A stretch of DNA of 64,000 bases from Acidobacteria bacterium RIFCSPLOWO2_12_FULL_66_21 (GCA_001767455.1 MELC01000075.1:62001-126000); one strand, 5' to 3'; shown: positions 26,467 through 35,937, counted from the first letter of the stretch. Notes: generated by a model not told the origin, from the sequence alone. Numbers and translations are program-made.

Positions 26467-28284
26467 GCCCCGGCCATCCCGCGTCCAGATCGGCGCGGCG
26501 TCGTTGGCCGGATCCTCGACGATTCTCGAGTCGAAAGAGCCGTCGGTCGCCAGCACGTAGATGTCGTGCGGCTCGACGATGGAATCGGGTGCCGCGTCGT
26601 AGGCCACGTACCGCCCATCGGGCGAGAGACTCACGCGGGACGCGAACTGACGGGTCGTCTTCAGGACCCGCGCCGAGGCATCGTCGATCGACACGAGCGC
26701 GATCGAATGCGTGCCGTCCCTGCGATGAATCGCGGCCAGCACAAAACGCCCGTCGCGCGTCCATTCGAACGGCTCGACACTCCACCACCGGCGATCCTCC
26801 GCGTCATGAATCAGCGTGCGCGCGTTCGAGCCATCGCTGTTCACGACGCGCAGCTCGGAGCCGTGTTCGCCGGTCCACGCGTAGGCCACGCGCGAGTCGT
26901 CCGGCGACACCGTCGCTGGCGTCTCGATCCATCCCTCGGCGCTCCCGAACCGCGTGAAATGCGTCAACTGCCGCTTCGCGCCGGTCGTGAGATCGAGGAG
27001 GATCAAGTTGCCGGCGGTCGACTCTGTGTACGGCAGATACCGGCCGTCAGCCGACGGGATCCCATCGACCGCGACGTCGTCGGGCTGTCCAAGGCGCCGG
27101 ACCGTCACGGCGGCGTCTCCGGAAACGGTTTTGAAGGGCTCGGCTGGCGGCGCGATCTTCGCGGGCCGGGTCAGGACGATGGTGGCGGCCACGCCGATGA
27201 CGGCCAGTGCCGCGGCGGCGGCCCATCCGGCATGCCGAAATCGATCTCCGGTGGCGGCCTCGAAGGCGCGGCCCATATCCTCTGCATTCGCGAAACGCGC
27301 GGACGGATCCGGCGACAGCGCGCGATCGACGACTCCGGCGATCGCTCGCGGCAAATCAGGACGCGCGGCGGCCAGCGATCGGCGTTCGCCGCGGCGATGC
27401 CGATCGTGAATGCCGGCAAAGGTCGGCGCATCGATCGGGTAGCCGCCTGTCGCGAGGTGGTACAGCAGCACGCCGAGGCTGTAGATGTCGGACTGGACGG
27501 ATGGGGGAATCCCCCCAAAGATCTCCGGTGCCAGATAGAGCGGTGTGCCCGCGACGCCGTGCGGCTGCGTGACGGATGCCTGATCGCGCCCTGCGCCGAA
27601 ATCCATCAGGACGATGCGGCCGTCGGCGTCGCGCATGACGTTCTGCGCCTTGATGTCCCCGTGCAGCAGTCCCGCGCGATGCACGGCGGCGAGCGCTCCG
27701 CAGAGGTCGCGGCCGGCTCGCGCGACCTCATCGGGTGTAAACGGTCCGCTCGACGCGACCACGTGTCCGAGCGTGGGCCCGTCGATCAATTCCATCCAGA
27801 TGCCGACGTGGTCGCCAATCCGCTCGGCTCCATAGACGGTGATGACGTTCGGGTGCCGCACCTTCGCAAGGAGGCGCCCCTCGTCGACGAGCGACGACCC
27901 GGCCGGCTGACGCGAGTCGCTGCGGCGCAGCAGCTTCAGCGCCACCTCGCGATCGAGCCGGGCGTCCCACGCGCGGTACACCTCGCCGAACGCGCCCTGC
28001 CCCACTAATCCGATCAGCCTCAACGGCCCCCACGACGGAAGCACCTCGCGCGCGTCAGGGGCCCGCGGCGCGTCTTCGCGCAACTCGTCCGCGATGGAGA
28101 GGTGGGCCGGCGCGGATGCGAGCCGCTGCTGGACCAGCACGATTTCTGCGATGACGCGAAGATGCTGGAGGACGTCACGATGCGACTCGCTGAGGTTCGA
28201 CGACTGGACAGACGGCCAGTCGATCGGCGCGCCGTCGGCGATGGCTGTCGCGAGATCGATGAGCGCGCCCGGGTCTTCAGCCAC
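26458..28284 (-). CDS. Transmembrane Ser/Thr protein kinase with PD40 sensor, 3'-truncated
   Basis: 608 residues as read. A helical N-terminus of about 85 residues is followed by a eukaryotic-type kinase domain: glycine loop GLVGQGAFGEVY (92-103), Lys117 in VALKLL, catalytic HGDIKAQN with Asp210 (HGD rather than HRD), DFG at 228-230, and GTPLYLAPE. A membrane helix follows near 358-380, then a PD40 propeller of several blades. The last blade stops at WTRDGRGLL, where relatives continue (FTSDRSG-like), at the junction with the GAF fragment. The kinase may still work, but the propeller is incomplete. GTG start overlaps the sigma factor gene by 8 bp. Confidence 0.82.
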   Translation of the reverse strand: MAEDPGALIDLATAIADGAPIDWPSVQSSNLSESHRDVLQHLRVIAEIVLVQQRLASAPAHLSIADELREDAPRAPDAREVLPSWGPLRLIGLVGQGAFGEVYRAWDARLDREVALKLLRRSDSRQPAGSSLVDEGRLLAKVRHPNVITVYGAERIGDHVGIWMELIDGPTLGHVVASSGPFTPDEVARAGRDLCGALAAVHRAGLLHGDIKAQNVMRDADGRIVLMDFGAGRDQASVTQPHGVAGTPLYLAPEIFGGIPPSVQSDIYSLGVLLYHLATGGYPIDAPTFAGIHDRHRRGERRSLAAARPDLPRAIAGVVDRALSPDPSARFANAEDMGRAFEAATGDRFRHAGWAAAAALAVIGVAATIVLTRPAKIAPPAEPFKTVSGDAAVTVRRLGQPDDVAVDGIPSADGRYLPYTESTAGNLILLDLTTGAKRQLTHFTRFGSAEGWIETPATVSPDDSRVAYAWTGEHGSELRVVNSDGSNARTLIHDAEDRRWWSVEPFEWTRDGRFVLAAIHRRDGTHSIALVSIDDASARVLKTTRQFASRVSLSPDGRYVAYDAAPDSIVEPHDIYVLATDGSFDSRIVEDPANDAAPIWTRDGRGLL

Positions 28285-28888
28285 GGTTCATGGACTCCGC
28301 GAGCCGCAGCAGCGCTCGGCCGACCGCCATCCGCGCGGCGTCTGCCGTCCGCTTCCCGAGCGCGAACGCCACTTCCTCGTAGCTGCCGCCCAGTTCCACG
28401 CGCGCGATGATGGCTTCGCGGTCGTCGTCGGACAGCGTGAACAGGGCCGCTTCGTACCGCTCGGCGGTCTCGGCGCCCACCGCGTGCTCGAAAGGGGACG
28501 CGCCCGGGTCGGGACTGTCCGGACTGAGCTCGATCGAGGGCGGGCGGCCTCCCGCTCGCCGAAGCTCGTCGCGAATGCGGTTGAGAATGGCCTGACGCAG
28601 GTAGGCCTGCAGCGCGCCTTCGCGCCGGGGCTCGAAGTCGCCAATGCGAGCAAAGGTCCGGAGCACCGCCTCCTGGACGATGTCGTCGGTGTCGGCCACA
28701 TCGCGCGCCCAGATAGGCATGCGACCGCTGGCCCATCGCCGCAGGCGCGGCAGATAGCGGGCCATCAACGCGTCCACGGCCGCGCGGTCTCCGGCCCGCG
28801 CGCGCTGCAGCAGCTGAAGCGTCGACTCCGCTTCGGTCTGCCGAGCGGTCAGGTCCAGCGGCTGCTCACCCGCACCATTGCTCGTCAC
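28277..28888 (-). CDS. ECF-type RNA polymerase sigma factor
   Basis: About 203 residues. Region 2 shows the DTDDIVQEAVLRTFARI helix that recognises the -10 element, and region 4 ends in a helix-turn-helix (GGSYEEVAFALGKRTADAARMAV). The GTG at 28888 gives a normal-length N-terminus; the frame stays open to a GTG at 28960. Its 3' end overlaps the kinase start, so sigma and kinase form a two-gene unit. In Acidobacteriota such pairs are common and the kinase probably modulates the sigma factor, an inference from linkage only. Confidence 0.85.
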   Translation of the reverse strand: MTSNGAGEQPLDLTARQTEAESTLQLLQRARAGDRAAVDALMARYLPRLRRWASGRMPIWARDVADTDDIVQEAVLRTFARIGDFEPRREGALQAYLRQAILNRIRDELRRAGGRPPSIELSPDSPDPGASPFEHAVGAETAERYEAALFTLSDDDREAIIARVELGGSYEEVAFALGKRTADAARMAVGRALLRLAESMNRG

Positions 28889-29022
28889 TTGGGTAGAAGG
28901 CAGCCATGATACCCCCTCGGCCGAGAAGACACCACGCTCGGGCACACGCCGTCCCTCCACGGCGGGATTGCCGCTGTACGTATAACGAGTACGCGGGGCT
29001 CAACCGAACGACGAGGCGTAGA

Positions 29023-29162
29023 TCTAGCGAGGCTCCGCCTGAGACCGTCGAGAGGCTCCGCCTCGCTGGGCGCATTCTTTGATAACGCCCCGCTGACGCG
29101 GGGACGGTCTTGACCGAAAAACTCGACTCATTCAGTGCAAGTTTTCCGGGTCAAGACCTCTA
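29023..29162 (-). repeat. Structured 140-bp dispersed repeat, copy B
   Basis: Reverse complement of copy A (9132-9272). The same inner hairpins are preserved, including CCCCGC-TGAC-GCGGGG on the plus strand. It lies upstream of the sigma factor gene and 11 bp from the end of spmB, in a gap otherwise without features. Confidence 0.92.
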
Positions 29163-29173
29163 GTGCCTGCAAC

Positions 29174-29707
29174 TCAGAACATCCACGCGCAGACTGCCAC
29201 GGCGGCGACGGCCGCCACGAGGTCGGCGACGAGCGCGGCGGGCACCGCGTGGCGCGTGCGGCGGACGCCGACGGCGCCGAAGTAGACGGCGAGCACGTAG
29301 AAAGTGGTCTCGGACGATCCGTACATCGTGGCGGCCGTGCGCGCGAGGAGCGAGTCCGGGCCGTGGGTCTTGATCAGGTCGGTCGTGAACGCCAGCGAGC
29401 CGCTTCCCGTCAGCGAACGCAGGATGGCCAGCGGGACGAGCTCCGGCGGAAAACCGAGCGGCGCGACGAGGGGACGCACGCCGGCCAGCAGGAGATCCAT
29501 CGCGCCGGAACCGCGGAACATCCCGATCGCGACCAGGATGCCGACCAGGAATGGAATGATCTTCACCGCGACCTCGAAGCCCTCCTTCGCTCCCTCGATG
29601 AACACGTCGTACACCTTCACCTTCCGGAGCATTCCCGCGAGAGGGATCGCCACGAGCAGGACGGGGATCGCCCAGAGGGAGATGGCGTCGAGCGCGTGGC
29701 GTATCAC
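29174..29707 (-). CDS. spmB: Nucleoside-recognition/Gate membrane protein, SpmB-like
   Basis: A 177-residue membrane protein. Features: GTG start at 29707, a helix-rich N-terminus, then KVYDVFIEGAKEGFEVAVKI and SLTGSGSLAFTTDLIKTHGPDS, which are SpmB signatures, and GSSETTFYVLAVYFG. In Firmicutes SpmA/B affect spore core dehydration; in non-sporulators the same pair acts in an unknown transport role. A GTGA overlap links it to spmA. Confidence 0.87.
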   Translation of the reverse strand: MIRHALDAISLWAIPVLLVAIPLAGMLRKVKVYDVFIEGAKEGFEVAVKIIPFLVGILVAIGMFRGSGAMDLLLAGVRPLVAPLGFPPELVPLAILRSLTGSGSLAFTTDLIKTHGPDSLLARTAATMYGSSETTFYVLAVYFGAVGVRRTRHAVPAALVADLVAAVAAVAVCAWMF

Positions 29708-30312
29708 GAGCGCCCCCCTTCCGCCGCGACGGCCGGCGGATAGAACCGCTGAAGCAGCCTTGCGGCGATCACGGCCGCGACGGTACCGATAAAGGTCGCG
29801 ACAATCGTCGGGGCGATGATGGTCGTCGGGTTGGCCGATCCCGCGGCGGTCAGGATGCCGATCATCGTCGCCGGAATGAGCTGCACGCCGGCGGTGGTGA
29901 TCGCCATGAGCGTCACCATCGCGTTGGTCGCCGTGTCCTTGTCGGGGTTGAGGGTCTGGAGTGCTTCCATCGCCTTGATCCCGAGCGGCGTGGCGGCGTT
30001 GTTGAGGCCCAGCATGTTCGCGGCGAGCGCGACCACGATGGCGCCAGCCGCCGGGTGCTCGGCCGGCACGTCCGGAAAGAGCCACCGCAGAACCGGCCTC
30101 AACGCGCGCCCGATGAGCGAGACGAGGCCAGCGGCCTCGGCCACGCGCATCATGCCGAGCCAGAGCGTCATGATGCCGACCAGGCCGATCGCGATCTGGA
30201 CGGCACTCGTCGCCGAGTCGACCGCCCCTCTGGTGACCGCGTCCGCCGTCCCGTTGAATGCGGCGACGACCAGCGCCACGGCCATGAGGCCGAACCAGAT
30301 GTAGTTGAGCAT
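29704..30312 (-). CDS. spmA: Nucleoside-recognition/Gate membrane protein, SpmA-like
   Basis: A 202-residue membrane protein starting MLNYIWFGLMAVALV. The SpmA signatures are LWLGMMRVAEAAGLV and ANMLGLNNAATPLGIKAMEA. It pairs with the adjacent SpmB-like protein. Preceded by a long GATTGCC heptamer tract, so its promoter must lie in or beyond that repeat. Confidence 0.88.
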   Translation of the reverse strand: MLNYIWFGLMAVALVVAAFNGTADAVTRGAVDSATSAVQIAIGLVGIMTLWLGMMRVAEAAGLVSLIGRALRPVLRWLFPDVPAEHPAAGAIVVALAANMLGLNNAATPLGIKAMEALQTLNPDKDTATNAMVTLMAITTAGVQLIPATMIGILTAAGSANPTTIIAPTIVATFIGTVAAVIAARLLQRFYPPAVAAEGGRS

Positions 30313-30327
30313 GCGCGATGGTAGCGC

Positions 30328-30411
<84 letters not shown>

Positions 30412-30488
30412 TGAGTGAGGATTTGGGGGACCACCGTCAGACTGAATGCGCCGCCCTGCACCCGCGGCGGCGGAGGCGGAAACCCGCG

Positions 30489-31445
30489 TCAGCCCGGAGG
30501 CTGCTCGCCGAGCCGAATCGATTCGCCGTGTCGAAGCGTACGGAACCGTGAAGGCGGGACGTTTTCCGCGCGCAAGGCGTCTTCGAGGGCGCGCAGCGGG
30601 TCGTCGACGCCTTCGGTCGTCAACTGGAACGTGCCGAAATGCATGCCGATGCTCTCGGCGGCCTCCAGATCGAGATGCGCCTGCACCGCCTCCGCCGGAT
30701 TCATGTGCACGGCCTGCATGAACCAGCGTGGCTCGTAGGCGCCAATGGGCAGCAGCGCGAGATCGATCGGACCCAGGCGCTGCCGGACGTCGCGGAAGAA
30801 CGGCGCATACGCGGTATCGGCGGCGAAGAAGATGCGCGCGCCGCCCGCGACCAGCATGAATCCCCCCCAGAGCGCGCGGTTCCGGTCGAGCGGAGTCCGC
30901 GCGGAGAAGTGCTGCGCGGGCGTCAGCACGATCGGCACGGCCGAGGTCCTCGCCTCCTGCCACCAGTCAAGCTCCTCGACCCGGCGAAGGCCGGCCGATT
31001 GCACGAGCGGCGCGTTCCCCAACGGCGTGACGACGAGGGGATCGAACCGCTTCGCAAGACGGGCGAGCGTCGGCAGATCGCAATGATCGTAGTGGTTGTG
31101 GCTGAGCAGCACGACCGAGATGGGAGGCAGGTCCTCGAACCGGACGGCCGGCGGACGGACGCGGCGCGGCCCAAACATGGTCAGCGGACCCGCACGCTCG
31201 GAGTACATCGGATCGGTCAGGATGTGTCCCGCCGCCGTTTGAATCAGAAACGTCGAGTGACCGATGAACGTGACGGCGGCGGCGGCGCCGTCCAGCGCCG
31301 GGGGCCGTGCCGGCACGAGATCCACGCGCGCGGGCCACGGTAAGCGCGGCTCGCGCAGCATGCGGAGAACCGCCGCGAACGGCTGGCCCGTTGCGCCCGT
31401 GGGATTGAAGAATCGGCGCCCGTCAAAATGATCGCTCTTGCCCAC
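30489..31445 (-). CDS. MBL-fold hydrolase, NAPE-PLD/UlaG-like
   Basis: A 318-residue metallo-beta-lactamase-fold protein. The N-terminus (HFDGRRFFNP) and VTFIGHSTFLIQ, then the metal motif SHNHYDHCDL, TPAQHFSART, and FFAADTAYAP match the N-acylphosphatidylethanolamine phospholipase D-like branch. The natural substrate in bacteria is usually unknown. GTG at 31445 is the start; there is no evident lipid partner gene next door. Confidence 0.85.
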   Translation of the reverse strand: MGKSDHFDGRRFFNPTGATGQPFAAVLRMLREPRLPWPARVDLVPARPPALDGAAAAVTFIGHSTFLIQTAAGHILTDPMYSERAGPLTMFGPRRVRPPAVRFEDLPPISVVLLSHNHYDHCDLPTLARLAKRFDPLVVTPLGNAPLVQSAGLRRVEELDWWQEARTSAVPIVLTPAQHFSARTPLDRNRALWGGFMLVAGGARIFFAADTAYAPFFRDVRQRLGPIDLALLPIGAYEPRWFMQAVHMNPAEAVQAHLDLEAAESIGMHFGTFQLTTEGVDDPLRALEDALRAENVPPSRFRTLRHGESIRLGEQPPG

Positions 31446-31671
31446 GTCTCCTTATACGTCGACACGAGGCTCGCGGCTGCCTCATCCATGCGGGAGAAAC
31501 GGCTCAGGCGCTCGAAGGGCGTCCGCATCGAGCGCCGCCGCCAGGCGGAGCGGTCTGAAGAGGTTACGAAGTGCTCGAGAGGCCGCGGGAGGACTCGCGC
31601 GGGCCCGGACTTCGGACCTTTCTTGTGACCGATTGCCCGGCGCAGGTTCTTGCTTCTCGGAGGACGTGCGC

Positions 31672-34197
31672 ATGGACCTTCGTCGTGACGTGCTGGTCGG
31701 TCTCCGCGGCCTGCGCCGCATGCCGGGTGTCGCGCTGCTCGTCGTCCTGACGCTCGGTCTCGCCATCGGCGCAAACGCCACCGTCTTCTCGCTGATCGAC
31801 CGGGTGGCGATGCGGCCGCTCCCTGTCGACAAGCCGCAGGAACTCGTCCTGGTGAGCGCGCCGGCGCTGCCGTCGCCCCCCCACAGCGGGGGCGCGATCA
31901 TGGTCGGTGGACCCAAGTCGATGGGGATGGACTATCCGCTCGTCACCGCCCTGCGGGACGGCCTGGCGGACATGTTCAGCGCCGTGGCGGTTCGGCGCGG
32001 CTGGCGGTTTACGCTGGCAGCCGACACCGCCGTCGAGGTGCGGGGCGAGTTCGTCAACGCCGAGTACTTCACCGTCTTCGGCCTCCGGACAATCGCCGGC
32101 AGAACGTTTACCGCCGCGGAAACGGCCGAGCGCGACGGCCCGGCGGTGGTCGTCCTCAACCACGGCTTCTGGGTCCGCCAGTTCGGTGGCGACCGCTCGA
32201 TCGTCAACCGCACCATCCGCCTGAACAACGTGCCCGTCACCGTGATCGGCGTGCTCGCGCCCGGCTACTCGGGGACGAGCGTCGGCCTCACCCCCGAGCT
32301 CTTTCTGCCGCTCGGCATTGGCGACCAAGTGTCGGCGTTGCCGAAGAGCATGCCACTCCGGTGGGACTCGCCGCACTTCTCCGTTTACATGATGGTGGCG
32401 CGATTGAAGCCGGGCGTCGATCGCGCGCACGCGGAAACGGCGGCCCGCCTCTTGTACGAGCGCCTGCTCGGCGAGGCCCTCGCCCGCGGCGCGCAACTGG
32501 AGGAGAAGTACCGTCAGTTCATCCAGGAGCATCCCGTGCGCCTCGAGCCGGCGGGCACGGTCGGCAGCGAGCAGTCGGGACTGACCCGGTACCTCGACGT
32601 GCCGCTGCGGCTGTTGATGGCGATGACCGTGTTGGTCCTGGTCGTCGCCGCCGGCAACGTCGCCAACCTGCTGCTCGCCCGCGGCATCGCTCGATCCCAC
32701 GAGACGGCGGTCTGCCTCGCGCTGGGCGCCCGGCGGTGGGACCTGCTTCGGCCGCGGCTGGTCGAATGCTTTGGGCTCGCCGTCGCCGCGGGAACGACGG
32801 GGCTGGTGTTGGCGTACTGGACCGGCTCGGTGGTGCCGTCGCTCATCGGCCTGGGCCGCGATCTCGCGGGCGTCGATACGCGGCCCGACGCGCGCGTGGC
32901 CGTCTTCACGGCGGCCGTGTCGGTCGCGACGGGGCTGTTCGTGTGGCTGACGTCGGCCCTCTTCCTGATCCGACGACGCGCGACCGAAACTCTCTCGGCC
33001 AGTCGCCCGCTGGCCGCTGGCGGCGCCTCCACCCTCGGTCTCCGGCGAGGCCTGGTCGTCCTGCAGGTGGCGCTGTCGCTCGCGCTGTTCTGTACCTCGG
33101 CGCTCCTCAGCCGCAGCCTCTTCAATATCCTCTCCGTGGATCCGGGGTTCGACGCGGACGGCCTCGTGGTGTTCAGCGTGAATCCCGCGGCGGTCGGCTA
33201 CGAGGGCGACCGCCTGGCCGGGTACGAGCGGACGCTCCTCGAGCGCGTCCGCGCCCTGCCAGGCGTGTCGCGAGCGTCCGCCACCTCGATGCTGCCACTC
33301 TCGGGCGGTGGCGGAGGCACGGTCGTCCACAGCCGCGAGCAGGCCGAAGGCACGCGAATTGTCGTGGATGAGGCCGAGGTGGACGACGCGTTCCTCGCGA
33401 CGCTCGGGCTGCCGCTTCTCTCCGGCCGCGGGTTCGACAGTCGCGACATCAAAGGCGCGCCCGAAGTCTGCATCGTCAACGAGGCGGCTGCGCGGGCGAT
33501 CACGGGGCGGAGCGATGCCGTGGGACGGGTGGTGGGCTACGAGGGCCTGCTTGCGACGTGGCAGATCGTGGGTGTCGTGCGCGACACGCGCAACCAGTCG
33601 CTCAAGACCGCCGCCGCGCCCACGCTGTTCCGGCCGCGCGCGCAGGCGAGGTCCAGCGCGCCGATCGGCGTGCTGATCCGAACTGCGGCGCCGGGCGCGC
33701 TGACCGCACAGGTCGCAGGCGCGCTGGTGAAGCGGCTGGACGCGGGCGTCGCGGTGACCCGATTCGGCAGTGTCGCCGACTTCGCGCGCGATGCGCTCCT
33801 GCGCGAGCGCATGCTCGCGGGCCTGTCGCTCGTGTTCGCGGGGTTGTCCGCCCTGCTCGCGGCGATGGGCCTGTTCGGCCTCGCCAGCTTCAACGTCGTG
33901 CGCCGCACCCGCGAGATCGGCATTCGGCTGGCGCTAGGCGCCACGCGTACCGCCGTCGAAAGAGCTGTGCTCGGCGAAGTGGGAGCGCTCGCCGCGCTTG
34001 GAACGGCGATCGGCCTTGCGGTCTTCGCGGGCGCCAGCCGCGTCCTGCGGTCGCAGCTGTTCGATGTGACGCCCACGGATCCGCCGGCGATCGTCGCGGC
34101 CACCCTCGTGCTCGCGGTGGTGGCGTGCGCGGCGGGCCTGCTGCCCGCCCGCCGGGCGTCGCGCGTGGACCCGGCAGTCACGTTGAGGTACGAGTAA
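31672..34197 (+). CDS. Orphan MacB/FtsX-type ABC permease (ADOP family)
   Basis: An 841-residue permease with the duplicated MacB-periplasmic plus FtsX organisation. The first helix is GVALLVVLTLGLAIGANATVF, then a periplasmic domain to about residue 300, three helices (300-430), a second helix at 460, a second periplasmic domain, and three final helices (FVVRRTREIGIRLALGAT-like NVVRRTREIGIRLALGAT). No ATPase gene is adjacent, as is usual for acidobacterial duplicated orphan permeases. A perfect GGAGG at 31659-31663 supports ATG 31672. A PadR regulator, often upstream of this family, is absent here. Confidence 0.9.
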   Translation: MDLRRDVLVGLRGLRRMPGVALLVVLTLGLAIGANATVFSLIDRVAMRPLPVDKPQELVLVSAPALPSPPHSGGAIMVGGPKSMGMDYPLVTALRDGLADMFSAVAVRRGWRFTLAADTAVEVRGEFVNAEYFTVFGLRTIAGRTFTAAETAERDGPAVVVLNHGFWVRQFGGDRSIVNRTIRLNNVPVTVIGVLAPGYSGTSVGLTPELFLPLGIGDQVSALPKSMPLRWDSPHFSVYMMVARLKPGVDRAHAETAARLLYERLLGEALARGAQLEEKYRQFIQEHPVRLEPAGTVGSEQSGLTRYLDVPLRLLMAMTVLVLVVAAGNVANLLLARGIARSHETAVCLALGARRWDLLRPRLVECFGLAVAAGTTGLVLAYWTGSVVPSLIGLGRDLAGVDTRPDARVAVFTAAVSVATGLFVWLTSALFLIRRRATETLSASRPLAAGGASTLGLRRGLVVLQVALSLALFCTSALLSRSLFNILSVDPGFDADGLVVFSVNPAAVGYEGDRLAGYERTLLERVRALPGVSRASATSMLPLSGGGGGTVVHSREQAEGTRIVVDEAEVDDAFLATLGLPLLSGRGFDSRDIKGAPEVCIVNEAAARAITGRSDAVGRVVGYEGLLATWQIVGVVRDTRNQSLKTAAAPTLFRPRAQARSSAPIGVLIRTAAPGALTAQVAGALVKRLDAGVAVTRFGSVADFARDALLRERMLAGLSLVFAGLSALLAAMGLFGLASFNVVRRTREIGIRLALGATRTAVERAVLGEVGALAALGTAIGLAVFAGASRVLRSQLFDVTPTDPPAIVAATLVLAVVACAAGLLPARRASRVDPAVTLRYE

Positions 34198-34320
34198 CCG
34201 CACCGGCCGCTCCGCGAGCGTTACGATGGTGCGCGCCTGGCTGCCCGCCGTCGCAAGCGGGGATCGCAGCGCCGCTCGCCGAAGCCTCGGCTCCCGGCGC
34301 ACCCGGACGCGAAGGCGCGC

Positions 34321-34830
34321 GTGGAGGCGAACCTGGACGCCGACCTGGAACGCACCATCCGTGACCTGGCACCGCGCGTGCTGCGCTATGCCGTCGCCCG
34401 GACAGGCGACGTGTCGGCGGGCGAAGACGTCGCGCAGGAGAGCCTGGAGGCCCTCGTCCGGCACTGGCGCCGGGCGGGGCCGCCCGAATCGGCCGAGGCG
34501 TTCGTGTTCTCGATCGCGCGGCGGCGGGCCGTGCGAGCGGTCATCCGCCGGCGGTTGTGGGTGCCAATCGAGCACGCATTCGGCAGGCACGACGACGCCC
34601 CGGATCCCGAGGCGCAGGCGGTCGCTCGCGCGGAACACGTTCGCGTGCGCGCGGCGCTCGCCCGTCTGCCGCGAAAGGACCGGGAGGCGCTGCTCCTGGT
34701 CGCGCTCGGGCAGATGACGAGCGCCGAGGCGGCCGTCGTGCTCGGGCTCTCGTTGTCGGCAACGAAGATGCGCGTCCACCGGGCCCGAAAGCGCCTGGCG
34801 ACCGAACTGGGAAACGAGGATGACGACTGA
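34321..34830 (+). CDS. ECF-type sigma factor
   Basis: A 169-residue sigma factor: region 2 with DVSAGEDVAQESLEALVRHW, and region 4 with LPRKDREALLLVALGQMTSA, then LGLSLSATKMRVHRARKRL. GTG start. Its last 11 bases overlap the next gene, a single-span protein that is probably its anti-sigma factor, forming a three-gene cassette with the STN protein. Confidence 0.87.
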   Translation: MEANLDADLERTIRDLAPRVLRYAVARTGDVSAGEDVAQESLEALVRHWRRAGPPESAEAFVFSIARRRAVRAVIRRRLWVPIEHAFGRHDDAPDPEAQAVARAEHVRVRAALARLPRKDREALLLVALGQMTSAEAAVVLGLSLSATKMRVHRARKRLATELGNEDDD

Positions 34831-35212
34831 ACCGAACGAGCCGAACGAGCACGTGGACCGGACGCTGCGCGACGCGTTCGCCGTTGGCGACGATGTCGCC
34901 AGGCGCGTGTCAGACCATGCGCTCGCAGCGCCGCCGCACCGCCCCCGTCGCGCGCCACTCGTCGCCTCGCTCGCGCTCGCGGCCGTCACGCTGTGCGCGG
35001 GCCTGGTGGCGTGGCTGTCCCGCCCGCCGGTGCGTCCCTCGCACGTCACGACAGCCCCGGCGAATGTCACCGAGCTGACCGGTTCGTTCGTGGACGGCGT
35101 GCTCATCGTCCCGATTCCCGGTGACGTCATCGTCATCGCGGGGCCGGGCCAACCAGACGATCGTCCGCCGGAAGGCTCCGGCGTTGTGTTGCTGGAAGGA
35201 GATGCGCGATGA
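34820..35212 (+). CDS. Single-pass membrane protein, probable anti-sigma factor
   Basis: 130 residues: a charged cytoplasmic N-terminus of about 50 residues, one membrane helix (LVASLALAAVTLCAGLVAWL) and a short extracytoplasmic part. This shape and the overlap with an ECF sigma gene suggest an anti-sigma factor, but no zinc-finger motif is present. It also overlaps the next gene by ATGA (35209-35212). Confidence 0.6.
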   Translation: MTTEPNEPNEHVDRTLRDAFAVGDDVARRVSDHALAAPPHRPRRAPLVASLALAAVTLCAGLVAWLSRPPVRPSHVTTAPANVTELTGSFVDGVLIVPIPGDVIVIAGPGQPDDRPPEGSGVVLLEGDAR

Positions 35213-35937
35213 CCCAAGTGGTTTCGGGTGTCACGTTGCTGTCGGCGCTACTCGCGTTAGCCGCGCCGTCGGCAGCACAGTCCTCGCTCCCGACGTCGGC
35301 ACGAGCGCGCGCCTCAGCGCCGACCGCCGAGAGCGCGTTGAACAAGCGCGTGTCACTGGATCTGAAGGCGATGGCTCCCCGTGATGCCTTCAAGGTGATC
35401 GCCAACGCGATCGGCTATACCGCGGAGGTCGCGCCTGACGTCTCGACGCCCGTGGACATCGTCGTCGGGAACATCAGCGCGAGGACCGCGCTGAACACGA
35501 TCTGCGAGAGCATCGGCTGCACGTGGCAGGCGAGCGGCACGGTCATTCACGTGGAGAAGGCCGGGCACGGAAGCACTCTCGTCACGCGCCGCGGTCCCGC
35601 CACCCGAGCCAAGGAGGTCGAGGCCCGGAGCGCCGGGGTCGCCGAACTCAGGCGATTGATGGACCAGGTGCTCCCGGCCGACATGAAGTTCGAGCACGTG
35701 CCGCTCGCGGAGGTCGCAGAGCGACTCAGCAAGGCGACCGGCTTCGAGATCACCCTCACGGGAGCACGCTCGGACGAGACCTTCTCGGGAGATCTGGGCG
35801 GTCGGCCGTTCTCAGCGGCGCTCAAGACCATCAGCGAGCAACTCGACGGGAAGGTCGCCATAATCACCGGGCGGAAAGGCACGGGGGCGACGTCCATCAA
35901 GATCCAGATGAAAGCCGTTCGCAAGCCGCGCAAGTAG
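35209..35937 (+). CDS. Secreted protein with two STN-like domains
   Basis: A 242-residue exported protein with a signal peptide ending near SAAQS. Residues about 45-115 (VSLDLKAMAPRDAFKVIANA and following) and 150-225 (FEHVPLAEVAERLSKATGF) resemble the secretin/TonB short N-terminal (STN) fold, normally the signalling domain of TonB-dependent receptors or secretins. Here it stands alone, without barrel. As the last gene of a sigma / anti-sigma cassette, it may be a periplasmic signal input, an inference. Confidence 0.7.
   Translation: MTQVVSGVTLLSALLALAAPSAAQSSLPTSARARASAPTAESALNKRVSLDLKAMAPRDAFKVIANAIGYTAEVAPDVSTPVDIVVGNISARTALNTICESIGCTWQASGTVIHVEKAGHGSTLVTRRGPATRAKEVEARSAGVAELRRLMDQVLPADMKFEHVPLAEVAERLSKATGFEITLTGARSDETFSGDLGGRPFSAALKTISEQLDGKVAIITGRKGTGATSIKIQMKAVRKPRK

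Noticed and set aside
29174-30312. Evidence for sporulation from SpmA and SpmB
   Set aside because: The pair is widespread in non-sporulating bacteria, and no other sporulation gene is in the window.
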